A stretch of DNA of 56,837 nt from Phycisphaerae bacterium (GCA_028279405.1 JANQNU010000042.1:1-56837), one strand, 5' to 3'; positions 34,446 through 43,533 are shown, counted from the first letter of the stretch. Made by a program: numbers and translations. Notes: generated from the sequence alone by a model not told the origin.

Positions 34446-36143
34446 ATGCGTGACATCGAGATGGAAGTTCGTCAATGGGGCAAGACCAGCTGTGCCGTGA
34501 TTGGAGCGCTGGCAGTCGTCGTCGGCTGCGTCGTGCCAGTCGTCGGCGAGACGGCGACGTTAGTCGCGGCGCGCGACAACACGCTATACGAAAGCGGTCC
34601 CGGTGACGTCAGCAATGGCGCCGGCGACCATCTATTCGTCGGCCGGGTCGGGGGTGGTGGTGGCGGCGCCCGGCGGCGCGCACTGCTCTACTTCGATCTG
34701 CAAGCCGCGATTCCAACGGGCGCGACCGTCGACAGTGCGGTGCTCCGTTTGAATCTGTCGCGAACCGTTTCCGGCAACCAGTCCGTCTCATTGCATCGGG
34801 TGGACGCAGATTGGGGCGCCGCGGGCTCCGACGCGGGCGGTGGCGAGGGCATGGGCGCTGCGGCCGAGACCGGTGACGCTACCTGGGTCCACCGCTTCTT
34901 CGCCTCGGCCAACTGGCAGAACGTCGGCGGCGACTTTCGCGACGCCGCCAGCGCTACAGCTGTCGTCGCCGGACCGGGGCCCTACCAATGGCAATCGACC
35001 GCAGATCTCGTCGCGGACGTGCAGGCGTGGACTGATGACCCCGCTTCCAATTTCGGCTGGATATTGGTTGGCAACGAAGCGTCCACGAGCACGGCGAAAC
35101 GATTCGACAGTCGCGACAACGACAACGCCGACGTACGCCCGCGCCTGATTGTCGAGTTCACGCCGATCACCGACTGCAACGGCAACGGCACCGACGACCC
35201 TGAAGATATTGCGAACGGCACGAGCGAAGATTGCAACGAAGACGGTGTCCCGGACGAGTGTCAGGTCGATACCGACAACGACGGCCAAATCGACGCCTGC
35301 GACGACTGCCCGCAGGATCCGAACAAAACCGCCGCGGGTGAATGCGGCTGCGGCAATCCTGACATCGACACCGATGGCGACAGCGTGCTCGACTGCCGTG
35401 ATCGCTGCCCGGGTGCCGACGACCTGCTCGACACGGACGGCGACGAAACCCCGGACTGCCGCGACGGCTGCCCGGAGGACCCCGACAAGACCGATCCGGG
35501 TCTGCTCGGATGCGGGATCGCCGAGGACGACAGCGATGCGGACGGCGTGCCCGATGGGACCGACCGCTGCCCTGGCGCCGACGACAACGAGGATCGAGAC
35601 GGCGACGGTACGCCTGACTGTCTCGACGACTGCCCGGACGATCCGGACAAGACCGCGCCTGGCGCTTGTGGTTGCGGTACGAACGAAGACGACGCCGACG
35701 GCGACGGTACGCCTGACTGCCTCGACGACTGCCCAGACGATCCAACGAAGACGGCCGCGGGCGATTGCGGCTGCGGAACGCCGAACGACGACGCAGACAA
35801 CGACGGTGTCCCGGACTGCATCGACAATTGCCCGGATACAGCGAACGCCATGCAAGTCGACTCCGACAACGATGGCGTGGGAGATGCGTGTACGCCGGCG
35901 ACCGTCGACGATGACATGCCGCCGACGAACGATTCGGACGACCCCAACGACCCGACCCAGCCGATCCCGACCGACCCCCTTCCCGACTGCGGCCCGCTAT
36001 GCGGCATGGGAATGATGCCGATGGTGCCGCTGACGTTCGCGGGAATCGGCTTGCTGAAGAGGCGCCATCGGCCACGAAACCGCCGACTGCGCAGCTCGAA
36101 CGGTTCAAACACGGAAACAACGCCGAGCAACCAGAGCCGCTGA
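34446..36143 (+). CDS. Surface protein: DNRLRE-type domain, thrombospondin type 3 repeats, C-terminal sorting-like tail
   Basis: 565 residues. Signal segment SCAVIGALAVVVGCVVPVVG. Residues ~35-235 form a DNRLRE-type beta-sandwich (ARDNTLYESGPGDVSNGAGD, RRALLYFDLQAAIPTGATVD, WTDDPASNFGWILVGNE, RPRLIVEF). Residues ~240-495 hold thrombospondin type 3 calcium repeats (DTDGDSVLDCRDRCPGADD, DRDGDGTPDCLDDCPDDPDK). The end is a Cys pair (DCGPLCGMG), a short hydrophobic segment (MMPMVPLTFAGIGLL) and a basic cluster (KRRHRPRNRR), like bacterial CTERM sorting tails, but 30 polar residues follow. GGAG lies 10 bases before the ATG. A surface or matrix protein is inferred. Confidence 0.83.
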   Translation: MRDIEMEVRQWGKTSCAVIGALAVVVGCVVPVVGETATLVAARDNTLYESGPGDVSNGAGDHLFVGRVGGGGGGARRRALLYFDLQAAIPTGATVDSAVLRLNLSRTVSGNQSVSLHRVDADWGAAGSDAGGGEGMGAAAETGDATWVHRFFASANWQNVGGDFRDAASATAVVAGPGPYQWQSTADLVADVQAWTDDPASNFGWILVGNEASTSTAKRFDSRDNDNADVRPRLIVEFTPITDCNGNGTDDPEDIANGTSEDCNEDGVPDECQVDTDNDGQIDACDDCPQDPNKTAAGECGCGNPDIDTDGDSVLDCRDRCPGADDLLDTDGDETPDCRDGCPEDPDKTDPGLLGCGIAEDDSDADGVPDGTDRCPGADDNEDRDGDGTPDCLDDCPDDPDKTAPGACGCGTNEDDADGDGTPDCLDDCPDDPTKTAAGDCGCGTPNDDADNDGVPDCIDNCPDTANAMQVDSDNDGVGDACTPATVDDDMPPTNDSDDPNDPTQPIPTDPLPDCGPLCGMGMMPMVPLTFAGIGLLKRRHRPRNRRLRSSNGSNTETTPSNQSR

Positions 36144-36157
36144 AAGGAATCATTGTT

Positions 36158-36604
36158 ATGCTGGATCGCGCGACAACGAGAACCATTGGTGCCGCCATGT
36201 GCGGCGGAGCGCTCATGCTGCTGGCAAACGGGATCGGAGCGTGCAGCCCGGATATGCCCTTGCCGGTCGACCCCGGCGATGGAAGCGCCATGACCACCGG
36301 CGAGTGCGGCGACCTCACCTTCGAAAACTTCGGTCAGCAGTTCTTTCAGAACTACTGTCTCCGTTGCCACAGCGAAGACCTGGTCGGCGACCTCGCCCGT
36401 ACCGACGCCCCCGTCGGAATCAACTTCAACACACTGGAAGGCGTGCGTGAGTTTACCAACCGGATCCGATTGCGCGCCGGCGAACTCGGTGACATGCCGC
36501 CGACGATCCTGCCCGTGCCGCGTCCGTCCGAAGCCGAGCGTCGCATGCTCATCGAGTGGATCGATTGCAATACGCCAAGCGATACCGACCCGGTCGACAG
36601 CTAA
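36158..36604 (+). CDS. Small cytochrome c-type lipoprotein
   Basis: 148 residues. A signal segment ends in ANGIGA-C, giving a plausible lipobox near residue 29. One haem site, NYCLRCHSEDL (Cys-x2-Cys-His), lies near residue 70; Met residues in GDMPPTILPVP may supply the sixth ligand. The pattern (haem site near the start, then a GDMPP motif) is that of the planctomycete-type cytochrome c domains. AGGA lies about 10 bases upstream of the ATG. It should carry electrons at the outer face of the inner membrane. It begins a same-strand run with the small membrane protein, YceI, TolC and PhnD-like genes. Confidence 0.83.
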   Translation: MLDRATTRTIGAAMCGGALMLLANGIGACSPDMPLPVDPGDGSAMTTGECGDLTFENFGQQFFQNYCLRCHSEDLVGDLARTDAPVGINFNTLEGVREFTNRIRLRAGELGDMPPTILPVPRPSEAERRMLIEWIDCNTPSDTDPVDS

Positions 36605-36715
36605 GATGCTACCGTATGCCGGAGCCGCGCCAGCGCAGCGACCCTACGATCAGGAGACCGTATCGCCCGCCTGCCACAGTCCGGCACGCAAGCGGTCATC
36701 TGCAAGGAGTTGAAA

Positions 36716-37015
36716 ATGAAAGCGGTGAAACCAGTTCTGATCTTGTTGCCGCTACTGGCCGCAATCCTCTGGCTGGTCAGCGGTGCCGAGGTGCTGACCA
36801 AGACACAAAAAAGCCAAACCGTCGAAGTCACGGACGACCTGTTCGGCGACACGATCACCCGGCAGGAACTGGTCGACGGCCCCATCCTGGGGTACTACAT
36901 CGGATTGGATGTCGTTGGCGGCACGACCGGAGCGTCGGTCGTCGCACTGCTGGCGATCCACTGGTTTACTCGTAAGCAACGCGCGGCGAGCGCGGGAAAG
37001 GAATCACCCACATGA
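36716..37015 (+). CDS. Small two-helix membrane protein
   Basis: 99 residues with two hydrophobic segments, VLILLPLLAAILWLVSG (residues 6-23) and GTTGASVVALLAIHWF (residues 70-86), separated by a polar loop of about 45 residues that would be extracytoplasmic. I do not recognise the family. AAGGAG lies 7 bases before the ATG at 36716 (a TTG at 36710 is less likely). Its stop overlaps the YceI start (ATGA), so the two are translationally coupled. Confidence 0.7.
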   Translation: MKAVKPVLILLPLLAAILWLVSGAEVLTKTQKSQTVEVTDDLFGDTITRQELVDGPILGYYIGLDVVGGTTGASVVALLAIHWFTRKQRAASAGKESPT

Positions 37016-37761
37016 ATGCACGGCACTTGCTGATCGGCGCAGCCTGCCTGATGGCGACGGCGTGCGCAGTGCGGGCCGAAGAGCCTGAACGACGTACAGC
37101 GCTCGAAACCAAAGCGTCGGGGACCAAGACGTTCTACGCCGACGCGCGCGCCGGCAATAACCAGGTCTCCTTCTTCAGCGAATCAACGCTCGAAGATTTT
37201 ACGGGAGTCTGCAACCAGGTCGGTGGTCAATGTCAGTTCGACCCGCAACACCTGGAGAGCTTCAGCGGCAAGTTCCAGATCGCGCTCAAAGACGTCTCGA
37301 CCGGGATCGCGCTGCGCGACCAACACATGCGCAGCGCCGATTGGCTGGACGCCAAGCAACACCCGCAGATCATTCTCGAGATCGAGAAGGTCGAGAAGGT
37401 CAAAAAGACGGCGCCGGCCGCCGCCTCCATGATGCTCGTCGGCAAGCTGGACCTGCACGGCGTTCGCAAGCCGATCCAGATTCCGGCCACGCTCCGTTAC
37501 CTCGACGAGTCGCCGCAGACAATGCGACGCGTAAAGGGCGACCTTATCCGGATCCGCGCCAAGTTCTCGCTCAGCCTCGCCGACTATGGCGTCAAGGGAC
37601 CGCAAGGCTCCGACATCATCGGGCTGAAGGTCTCCGACAACATCGACCTCAAGGTGACGGTCTTCGGCTCGACCGAAGTTCCGCCGGACCCGCTCAAGGC
37701 CGATACCACCGGTAATGGGAAACGGACGCCGCCAAAACGCAAGCCGCCGCGTCGAAAGTAG
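37012..37761 (+). CDS. YceI-family periplasmic protein
   Basis: 249 residues. Signal peptide MNARHLLIGAACLMATACAV, with a Cys that may make it a lipoprotein. Residues 40-225 match the YceI lipocalin-like barrel: SFFSESTLEDFTGVCNQVGG, FQIALKDVSTGIALRDQHMR, WLDAKQHPQIILEIEKVEKV, VGKLDLHGVRKPIQIPATLR. YceI proteins bind isoprenoid or other hydrophobic compounds. The C-terminus is very basic (KRTPPKRKPPRRK). It overlaps the upstream small membrane protein gene by 4 bases. Confidence 0.9.
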   Translation: MNARHLLIGAACLMATACAVRAEEPERRTALETKASGTKTFYADARAGNNQVSFFSESTLEDFTGVCNQVGGQCQFDPQHLESFSGKFQIALKDVSTGIALRDQHMRSADWLDAKQHPQIILEIEKVEKVKKTAPAAASMMLVGKLDLHGVRKPIQIPATLRYLDESPQTMRRVKGDLIRIRAKFSLSLADYGVKGPQGSDIIGLKVSDNIDLKVTVFGSTEVPPDPLKADTTGNGKRTPPKRKPPRRK

Positions 37762-37852
37762 GAGTGGAACCGGAAGCAGCCAGGCCGCCGCGCCGTCCGT
37801 TGCGGCTGGGCGTCGCGTATCGGCCACGTCGATTTGTGAACAAGGGTTGAGA

Positions 37853-39247
37853 ATGCGGTATGTGAAACCATCATCCTGGCCGGTCATTCTGCTGGCCCCC
37901 CTGCTCTGGTCGGGGTGTGCGGCGGACGGGCCGCGGATCAAGCGTGTGTTCCCGCCGGCCCCGACGTTCCCGCAAGACCACCGCTATACGCTCGACGACC
38001 TCGTGCAGTTGGCGATTCACAACAACTCCAGCCTGGACGTGGCGCGCTGGGAAGCGGAGGCTGCGCAGGGACTCGTGGATCAGGTCAAAGCGTTGTGGTT
38101 GCCCACCCTGCGCTACAATTTCGCGGCGCTGTTCTACGACAACGACAAGAACTACGAAGCTAACGTCTTCGACCTGGCCACGCTCAATGTCCCGATCACC
38201 GGTCCCTTCAATCTGACAAACGCGTTTTCGTTCACGCAGATCCTGGGCACCGGCGGCAAGCGGACCTCCGGTCTCAAACAGGCCAAGATGTTCGCGCGGA
38301 TCAAGGAACTGGATGTATTCCGGATCGAGGACCAGGTCGTCTTCGACGTCGCCAACTTCTACCACCTGGTCTGCCTGACCAACGAAATCGATACGATCCT
38401 CGATGACGCCACCCGCCGCCTGCGCGTCTTTCGACAGGTTGCGGAGGAGTTGAACGGGCGCGGCTCGCTTCGGGCCGGCAATGTCGATGCCATGCAGGCC
38501 GACTACTTCGTCATGCAACTCGAGCAGTTGCGCGTCGCGGTTCGTGCCGGACGCCACCAAGCCTATCAGGCGCTGCGGACGTTCGTGGGCGTTTCGCGTA
38601 ACACGCCGCTGCCGCTCGCGAGTGCCAGTCTGCCTGCGGTCGCGACCGACTTCCAGCAGCTCGACATCGCCTCGCAAATCATCCGCGGCTTCCAGCGCAG
38701 GCCCGAGAACAATCAGGTCAACCTGTTCACCAAGATCCGCGAGCAGCAGGTCGAATTCGCCAAAGCGGAGTGGCGCCCCAATTTTGCGATCATCGGCACC
38801 TATGCGGACATTCGCGGACCGAACAATACAATCATCGATCAGGTCGATGGGCTGCTCGCATCTTTTTTGATCGATCTTCCGCTCTACAACCCGGCGCGCC
38901 GCGGCCGATTGCGGGAGGCGCTGGGGATGGAGCATGCATCGAAGGCGTTCCAGAAGCAGGTCGAGGAACTGATCACGCTGGAGATCGAAGTCACGGCTGT
39001 AGACGCGCACAGCGCCACGACCAATCTGATCAAGGCCGACCGCGCACAGCACGTCGCGGCGCGTCATTATCAGGCCACGCGACAGGCCTATTCGCGTGAA
39101 CTGATCGCGGCCTCCAATGTCGTGACAGCGATCGCGCTGGACATGCTGGCGAAAATTCAGCACCAACAGGCACTGTTCAATCACCATACGGCGATGGCCA
39201 AGCTGCGCCGCGTCACCGCCGACCGCGACGCGGAATTCGGATATTGA
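37853..39247 (+). CDS. TolC-family outer-membrane efflux protein
   Basis: 464 residues. N-terminal lipobox LLWSG-C near residue 22. Two TolC halves are visible: YTLDDLVQLAIHNNSSLDVA opens the first, FVGVSRNTPLPLASASLP closes it, and FQRRPENNQVNLFTKIREQQ with WRPNFAIIGTYADIRGPNN opens the second; long helices AALGMEHASKAF-like and SYSREL-type follow. TolC proteins form trimeric outer-membrane channels. There is no RND or ABC pump next to it; its neighbours are YceI and PhnD-like genes. The start at 37853 has AAGGG upstream; the longer ORF start at 37715 lies inside yceI. Confidence 0.9.
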   Translation: MRYVKPSSWPVILLAPLLWSGCAADGPRIKRVFPPAPTFPQDHRYTLDDLVQLAIHNNSSLDVARWEAEAAQGLVDQVKALWLPTLRYNFAALFYDNDKNYEANVFDLATLNVPITGPFNLTNAFSFTQILGTGGKRTSGLKQAKMFARIKELDVFRIEDQVVFDVANFYHLVCLTNEIDTILDDATRRLRVFRQVAEELNGRGSLRAGNVDAMQADYFVMQLEQLRVAVRAGRHQAYQALRTFVGVSRNTPLPLASASLPAVATDFQQLDIASQIIRGFQRRPENNQVNLFTKIREQQVEFAKAEWRPNFAIIGTYADIRGPNNTIIDQVDGLLASFLIDLPLYNPARRGRLREALGMEHASKAFQKQVEELITLEIEVTAVDAHSATTNLIKADRAQHVAARHYQATRQAYSRELIAASNVVTAIALDMLAKIQHQQALFNHHTAMAKLRRVTADRDAEFGY

Positions 39248-39265
39248 AGCGACGGGCGATAACGC

Positions 39266-40642
39266 ATGAAAACAACGACGGTCAACGGCTGGACATATGG
39301 CGCTTCGGGCGTGTTCCGTGGTCATCGAGGACGATCACTAGCGGAATTCGTGCGGCGTACTTCCGCGATCGGCCGCTGGTGCGGATTGATCTTCCTGTTC
39401 GTCGGCGCGGGTTGTGCGCAACAGAATCCGCCTGATGCCGCGTCACCGCCGGAAGATCGCGTCGTCTACGACCGCACGCGGCCCAAAACAATTGCGCCGC
39501 GCGATCGGCTGGAACGCCGGGCAAACGAGCGCGGCGCAGACCTGCGACTTGTAGATCGACTGATGGACGACCGTACCCGGATCCCGGAGTTCGACCGCCC
39601 CCCGTTACCGCCGCCCGCACGGACGATCGCACCGGGTGTCACGCTGCTCGATGACGCCGAGCCGTTTCCGGCACCTGAGCCAACGGCGCCCAAGGAAGAG
39701 ACGATCCACGTCGCGATCGCACAATCCACCTATCGAACGCGTACAGACGAGGAAGTCCTGGCAGCGGTCCAGCCGTTCGTCGACCTGGTTCATCGCGAGG
39801 TCAACGTTCGCGGCGCCGCCGACCTGCAACCCGACGCCGAGTCGGTCTACTTCGGCTTGATCGATGGCGAAACACAGATGGCGATCGCGCACGTCTTCGA
39901 CTACCTGATGGTCCGAAGTTGGCTCGCCAATGAGGAAAACAACGCAACGATCCTGCTCGCGAGCGCGACGCCGGCCAACGCGCGGAGCACGACGCTCGAC
40001 GCCGACCTCGCAGGAACGGAGGGTACGTCGATCGAATTGGTGGTGGCGCTCGACAGCGAGATTACGAGCTTCGCGGATTTGCGCGGCAAGAAACTGGCGG
40101 TGGCGGCCGCTGTCGAGGCGGGACCCGGGACGTTCCTGACCCAGTTGCTGCTCGACGCCGATCATCCACTCGACGAGCGGTACTTCGAATCGGTTGCATT
40201 GCGGCAATATCCCAAGGACGCGGTCATCGACGTGATCAAAGGGTACGCGGACGCGGCCTGCGTCGATCAGGGAACGGTCGGTGCGCTGGCGCGTTTCTAC
40301 GGCATCGACGGAACCCGGGTCCGCACGATCGCGGTCTCGCCGCGATACAACATGGATGTATTGTTCACGACGATCAACAACCTCGAGACCCATCGAACAG
40401 AAATCGAGCTGACGCAAACGCAGTTAACCACCTTGGGCAAGGACCCCGAAGGTGAAGAGGTGTTGTTCTTCTTCGACACTGCGGGCTGGTTCAACTATCG
40501 GGACGGCGATATCGCGGTTCCCCTCGAGTATTTCGAGACCTACCTGAAATTCGTAGACGAGACGCCCGCTGACCTGACGATGCTGCGCGACCCGGACGCT
40601 CCGGTGAACCGCCGAACGTATGACCGTTTCGGCGACGAATGA
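39266..40642 (+). CDS. PhnD/TAXI-like periplasmic binding protein (lipoprotein)
   Basis: 458 residues. A hydrophobic stretch ending in FVGAG-C (Cys about residue 50) marks a lipoprotein. A 90-residue charged linker follows, then a type 2 periplasmic-binding fold of the PhnD family: IHVAIAQSTYRTRTDEEVLA, EVNVRGAADLQPDAESVYFG, TSFADLRGKKLAVAAAVEAG, VIKGYADAACVDQGTVGALA. Family members bind phosphonates or act as sensors without a permease. No transporter genes are adjacent; TolC ends 18 bases upstream, so they are likely co-transcribed. Ligand unknown. Confidence 0.83.
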   Translation: MKTTTVNGWTYGASGVFRGHRGRSLAEFVRRTSAIGRWCGLIFLFVGAGCAQQNPPDAASPPEDRVVYDRTRPKTIAPRDRLERRANERGADLRLVDRLMDDRTRIPEFDRPPLPPPARTIAPGVTLLDDAEPFPAPEPTAPKEETIHVAIAQSTYRTRTDEEVLAAVQPFVDLVHREVNVRGAADLQPDAESVYFGLIDGETQMAIAHVFDYLMVRSWLANEENNATILLASATPANARSTTLDADLAGTEGTSIELVVALDSEITSFADLRGKKLAVAAAVEAGPGTFLTQLLLDADHPLDERYFESVALRQYPKDAVIDVIKGYADAACVDQGTVGALARFYGIDGTRVRTIAVSPRYNMDVLFTTINNLETHRTEIELTQTQLTTLGKDPEGEEVLFFFDTAGWFNYRDGDIAVPLEYFETYLKFVDETPADLTMLRDPDAPVNRRTYDRFGDE

Positions 40643-40738
40643 GCCACGCCCGTTGCGGCCGACCAACCGAATCCGTTATTATTTGGTCTCAGCCGCCACA
40701 AACGCGAGCATTCACGCCAGCGAGAAGGGAGACCTCCC

Positions 40739-41728
40739 ATGTCTCGCAGCCTCGTTTCATATGGTCTGTTATGCCTCGTCGGCACGGCAGTGGCTGACAC
40801 CGGCCCCACGCTGCTCGTCGCTGGCGGCGAGGGCGGACACGTTCTTCGCTTCCGCCTCGACACGGGAGCGATTGTCAGCCAGTTCGTCGGCCGCGGCGTG
40901 AGCGACGTAGACTTCCCGTTCGCAATGACGTTCGCGCCGGACGGGTCCCTCCTGGTACTTGGTTGGCGCAGTAACGCAGTGCATCGGTTTGATCGCCGAA
41001 CCGGCGAACCGCTGGAGCCGTTCATCTCGCGCGGGTCGGGCGGCCTCGACGGCCCCACCGGCATTCTGTTTCATCCCGACGGCTTCGCCCTGGTGAGCAG
41101 TAATCGCACAAACCGAATCCTCAAGTACGACTCGACCACTGGCGAACCGCTCGGAACCTTCGTGAGTCCCGGAAGTGGCGGCCTCTCCGGTCCGCAGGCG
41201 ATAACGCTTGGACCCGACGGACGAATCTACGTCTCGAGCTACAACAACAGCCAGATCCTCCGTTATGACGGGCAAACCGGCGCGTTCATCGACGTCTTCG
41301 TCGCATCCGGCAGCGGCGGTCTCGACAGACCGCAACATACGATCTTTCGCGACGGCCTGCTGCTCGTCGTCTCGGCAGGAGGTGACGGCGTGTTACGGTA
41401 CGACGCGACCACCGGCGATTTCGTCGATGTCCTGATCCCCTTCCAATCCGGCGGACTGGACTACCCACACTATATGCAGATCGAAGACGATGTCATGTAT
41501 CTGGCCGGACAGGGCAACAATAACGTGCTCATGTTCGACCCGGACAGCGGCGCATTTCTTGGCCAGCTCGTACCGCCGAACGCCGCCGGGCTGAACGGCC
41601 CGCGCGGGCTGCTGATCCTCCCGGCACCGGCCGGCGACTTCGACACGGACAGCGACGCAGACGTGGACCTCGCCGACTTCGCCGCGTTCCAACGAGCCTT
41701 CACGGGCGTCGTGCAAGCGACGAAATGA
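40739..41728 (+). CDS. Secreted NHL-type beta-propeller with dockerin-like tail
   Basis: 329 residues. Signal peptide SRSLVSYGLLCLVGTAVADT. Six blades of about 45 residues each repeat FVSPGSGGLSGPQAITLGPD ... GRIYVSSYNNSQILRYDGQT, the pattern of NHL/SMP-30-type propellers. The end, DFDTDSDADVDLADFAAFQR, is one calcium-loop half-dockerin of the same general kind as in the 15989 protein. GGGAG precedes the ATG. Exported; ligand unknown. Confidence 0.85.
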   Translation: MSRSLVSYGLLCLVGTAVADTGPTLLVAGGEGGHVLRFRLDTGAIVSQFVGRGVSDVDFPFAMTFAPDGSLLVLGWRSNAVHRFDRRTGEPLEPFISRGSGGLDGPTGILFHPDGFALVSSNRTNRILKYDSTTGEPLGTFVSPGSGGLSGPQAITLGPDGRIYVSSYNNSQILRYDGQTGAFIDVFVASGSGGLDRPQHTIFRDGLLLVVSAGGDGVLRYDATTGDFVDVLIPFQSGGLDYPHYMQIEDDVMYLAGQGNNNVLMFDPDSGAFLGQLVPPNAAGLNGPRGLLILPAPAGDFDTDSDADVDLADFAAFQRAFTGVVQATK

Positions 41729-41780
41729 GAGCCGACCGTTGCGACGTCGCGACGTGTCCGTGACGGGTGTCAGGCCCGCC

Positions 41781-43040
41781 CTATTCGACGTTGGCGGGCT
41801 GCACCGTCATGGGCTGCCACTTGAGGTAGGTCAGCGAACGCCACAGCCATTCGAACGGACCATAACGAAACGAACGCAACCAGATCGACGCGAACACCAA
41901 CAGGAAGGTCCAGATGGCCACCACGGTCCAGAGTTGTTGCCAGCGCTCGAAGTGCCCGAAACGCCCCCATCCGTGCCCGTAGAAGATCGTCGTGGCAATA
42001 ATCGACTGCAACAGGTAACACGTGAGCGCCATCCGCCCTGCGGCTGCGAACGGCCGCGTCGCACTCCGCAGGCCGCCCGCCTGACAGACGAGCATGACCA
42101 GCCCCGTCCAGCCCAGCGCGACGAGGATGCTTCCCCAGTAGTTGTACAACGGCCCGAAATTAAATGAGTACTCCAATGACCAGCCGGCACTCTCGTTGCG
42201 ATGGATCCCGTACGCGATCACGGGCAGTCCCACCAGGAGCCCGATCGCGAGCAGCGTGACGTAGAAGCGCCAAGACCGCCGCGCGCTAAACACCTCGAGC
42301 TTGTACAACGCCATTCCGATCAGCATCATCCCCGCACTGCGCCAGCCGAGAGTGAAAAAGAACAGAAACGTCTCGAAGAAGAACGCCGCTGACATGCGGT
42401 GCGGTTGCTGTTGCAGCCATCCGCTTCGATAGATTTCGAGCTCAGCCTGAATCTGCTCGGCGGTCGGCCGCCAGGCGGCGCTCATCTCGGCGCGCATTTC
42501 AGGCACATCGGCAGACACGAGCAGCCAGCCAAAGCCGATCGAGACCGCGCAATCGATCAGCAACGGAATGGCAGCGAGCGCCAACAGCGCCCGCGCGGAC
42601 CACTTCCGGAACAGATAGAGCACCATTCCGCACAGCGCATAGTTGTAGAGGACGTCTCCGTACCAGAGAAGGTGCGCATGAAGCAATCCGAAGAGCAGCA
42701 ACCAACCCATCCGCCGGTAGTGAACGCCGGCAGGACTGCGGCCCGTAGCTTCGCACCTAGTCGCCATCAGGATGATGCCGGCACCGAAGAGCATGCTGAA
42801 GATCGACCAGAATTTCAGGTCGCCCAACAGATGTGTGCAATACCACACCCAGTAGTTCGCACCCTCGAGATCTCCGTATGCGGTCGGATTCATGTAGGCC
42901 GCCCCGGGCATCGCGAATGACTGCATGTTGAGCGGCAAGATCCCGAGGACGGCGACGCCGCGCAGGACGTCGATTGACGCAATTCGATCGTCGCGCTGAA
43001 TCGGCCCCGGGCCGATTGACGGGCTTTGAACGTCTGGCAT
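41781..43040 (-). CDS. DUF418-family multi-pass membrane protein
   Basis: 419 residues with about ten hydrophobic segments. The start RIASIDVLRGVAVLGILPLN and HLLGDLKFWSIFSMLFGAGI are hallmarks of DUF418 proteins, as is the C-terminal AAGRMALTCYLLQSIIATTI and LWRSLTYLKWQPM. The role of the family is not established; acyltransferase-3-like folds have been suggested for relatives. It is divergent from the ABM-ArsR pair, and operator-like palindromes lie in the shared gap, so co-regulation is possible. Confidence 0.9.
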   Translation of the reverse strand: MPDVQSPSIGPGPIQRDDRIASIDVLRGVAVLGILPLNMQSFAMPGAAYMNPTAYGDLEGANYWVWYCTHLLGDLKFWSIFSMLFGAGIILMATRCEATGRSPAGVHYRRMGWLLLFGLLHAHLLWYGDVLYNYALCGMVLYLFRKWSARALLALAAIPLLIDCAVSIGFGWLLVSADVPEMRAEMSAAWRPTAEQIQAELEIYRSGWLQQQPHRMSAAFFFETFLFFFTLGWRSAGMMLIGMALYKLEVFSARRSWRFYVTLLAIGLLVGLPVIAYGIHRNESAGWSLEYSFNFGPLYNYWGSILVALGWTGLVMLVCQAGGLRSATRPFAAAGRMALTCYLLQSIIATTIFYGHGWGRFGHFERWQQLWTVVAIWTFLLVFASIWLRSFRYGPFEWLWRSLTYLKWQPMTVQPANVE

Positions 43041-43082
43041 TCCTCACGCTCCTACAGGTTTCGTCGATCAAGGCGGCCAAAT

Positions 43083-43100
43083 ATTAGCATAATAACTAAT
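43083..43100. promoter_or_regulatory. ATTAG-N8-CTAAT inverted repeat, possible ArsR operator
   Basis: ATTAGCATAATAACTAAT lies 43 bases upstream of the DUF418 start in an unusually AT-rich gap. It shares the TTAGC/TTAG half-site with the operator-like cluster at 43171-43193. Confidence 0.5.
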
Positions 43101-43170
43101 TGTTACAACCTTGATCGCCGCAGATCGACCCATATTTGCGCGCCAATTGGCGGAAACGAGTGGATTTTAA

Positions 43171-43193
43171 TTAGCGGATCTGCTAAATTTAGC
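43171..43193. promoter_or_regulatory. Overlapping TTAGC palindromes upstream of the ABM-ArsR pair
   Basis: TTAGC-GGATCT-GCTAA (43171-43186) overlaps a perfect 12-base palindrome GCTAAATTTAGC (43182-43193). Three half-sites are thus packed directly upstream of the ABM gene (ATG 43216). ArsR-type dimers typically bind such imperfect AT-rich palindromes, so autoregulation is likely. Confidence 0.6.
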
Positions 43194-43215
43194 ATGACTC
43201 ACGAGGAGGACTGTC

Positions 43216-43533
43216 ATGGTTACGAGTAATGTGCCGGTCGAGACGTTATGTCGGTATCTGGTCAAGCCGGGCATGGAGCGCGAGTTCCAGTCCATCCTGG
43301 CTCGGCATTGGAAGACACTTCATGAAGCTGGACTGGCAACGGAGCAGCCGGCACAACTGTTGCGGGCTGACGACAAGGCCGGCAACGTTGCGTTCATCGA
43401 GATCTTTCACTGGCGGACGGCGGACTCGGCCCAGATGGCGCATGAGACCCCCGCGGTCATGCGGCTGTGGGAGCCGATGGGAGCGCTTTGTCGCGATATG
43501 GAGTTCTGGCATGTCCAGCCGCTTGGCGAATGA
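43216..43533 (+). CDS. Antibiotic-biosynthesis-monooxygenase-like dimeric alpha/beta-barrel protein
   Basis: 105 residues: ETLCRYLVKPGMEREFQSIL, HWKTLHEAGLATEQPAQLLR, FIEIFHWRTADSAQMAHETP. This is the ferredoxin-like dimeric fold of the ABM superfamily, often found in small oxidoreductases or as ligand-binding partners. AGGAGGA precedes the ATG. The downstream ArsR gene starts 23 bases before this gene ends, in another frame, so the pair is coupled. Confidence 0.75.
   Translation: MVTSNVPVETLCRYLVKPGMEREFQSILARHWKTLHEAGLATEQPAQLLRADDKAGNVAFIEIFHWRTADSAQMAHETPAVMRLWEPMGALCRDMEFWHVQPLGE

Noticed and set aside
34788..36370. Long minus-strand ORFs (355-383 codons) with short repeats
   Set aside because: They mirror the Asp/Gly-rich thrombospondin repeats of the plus-strand gene; the periodic composition explains their openness.
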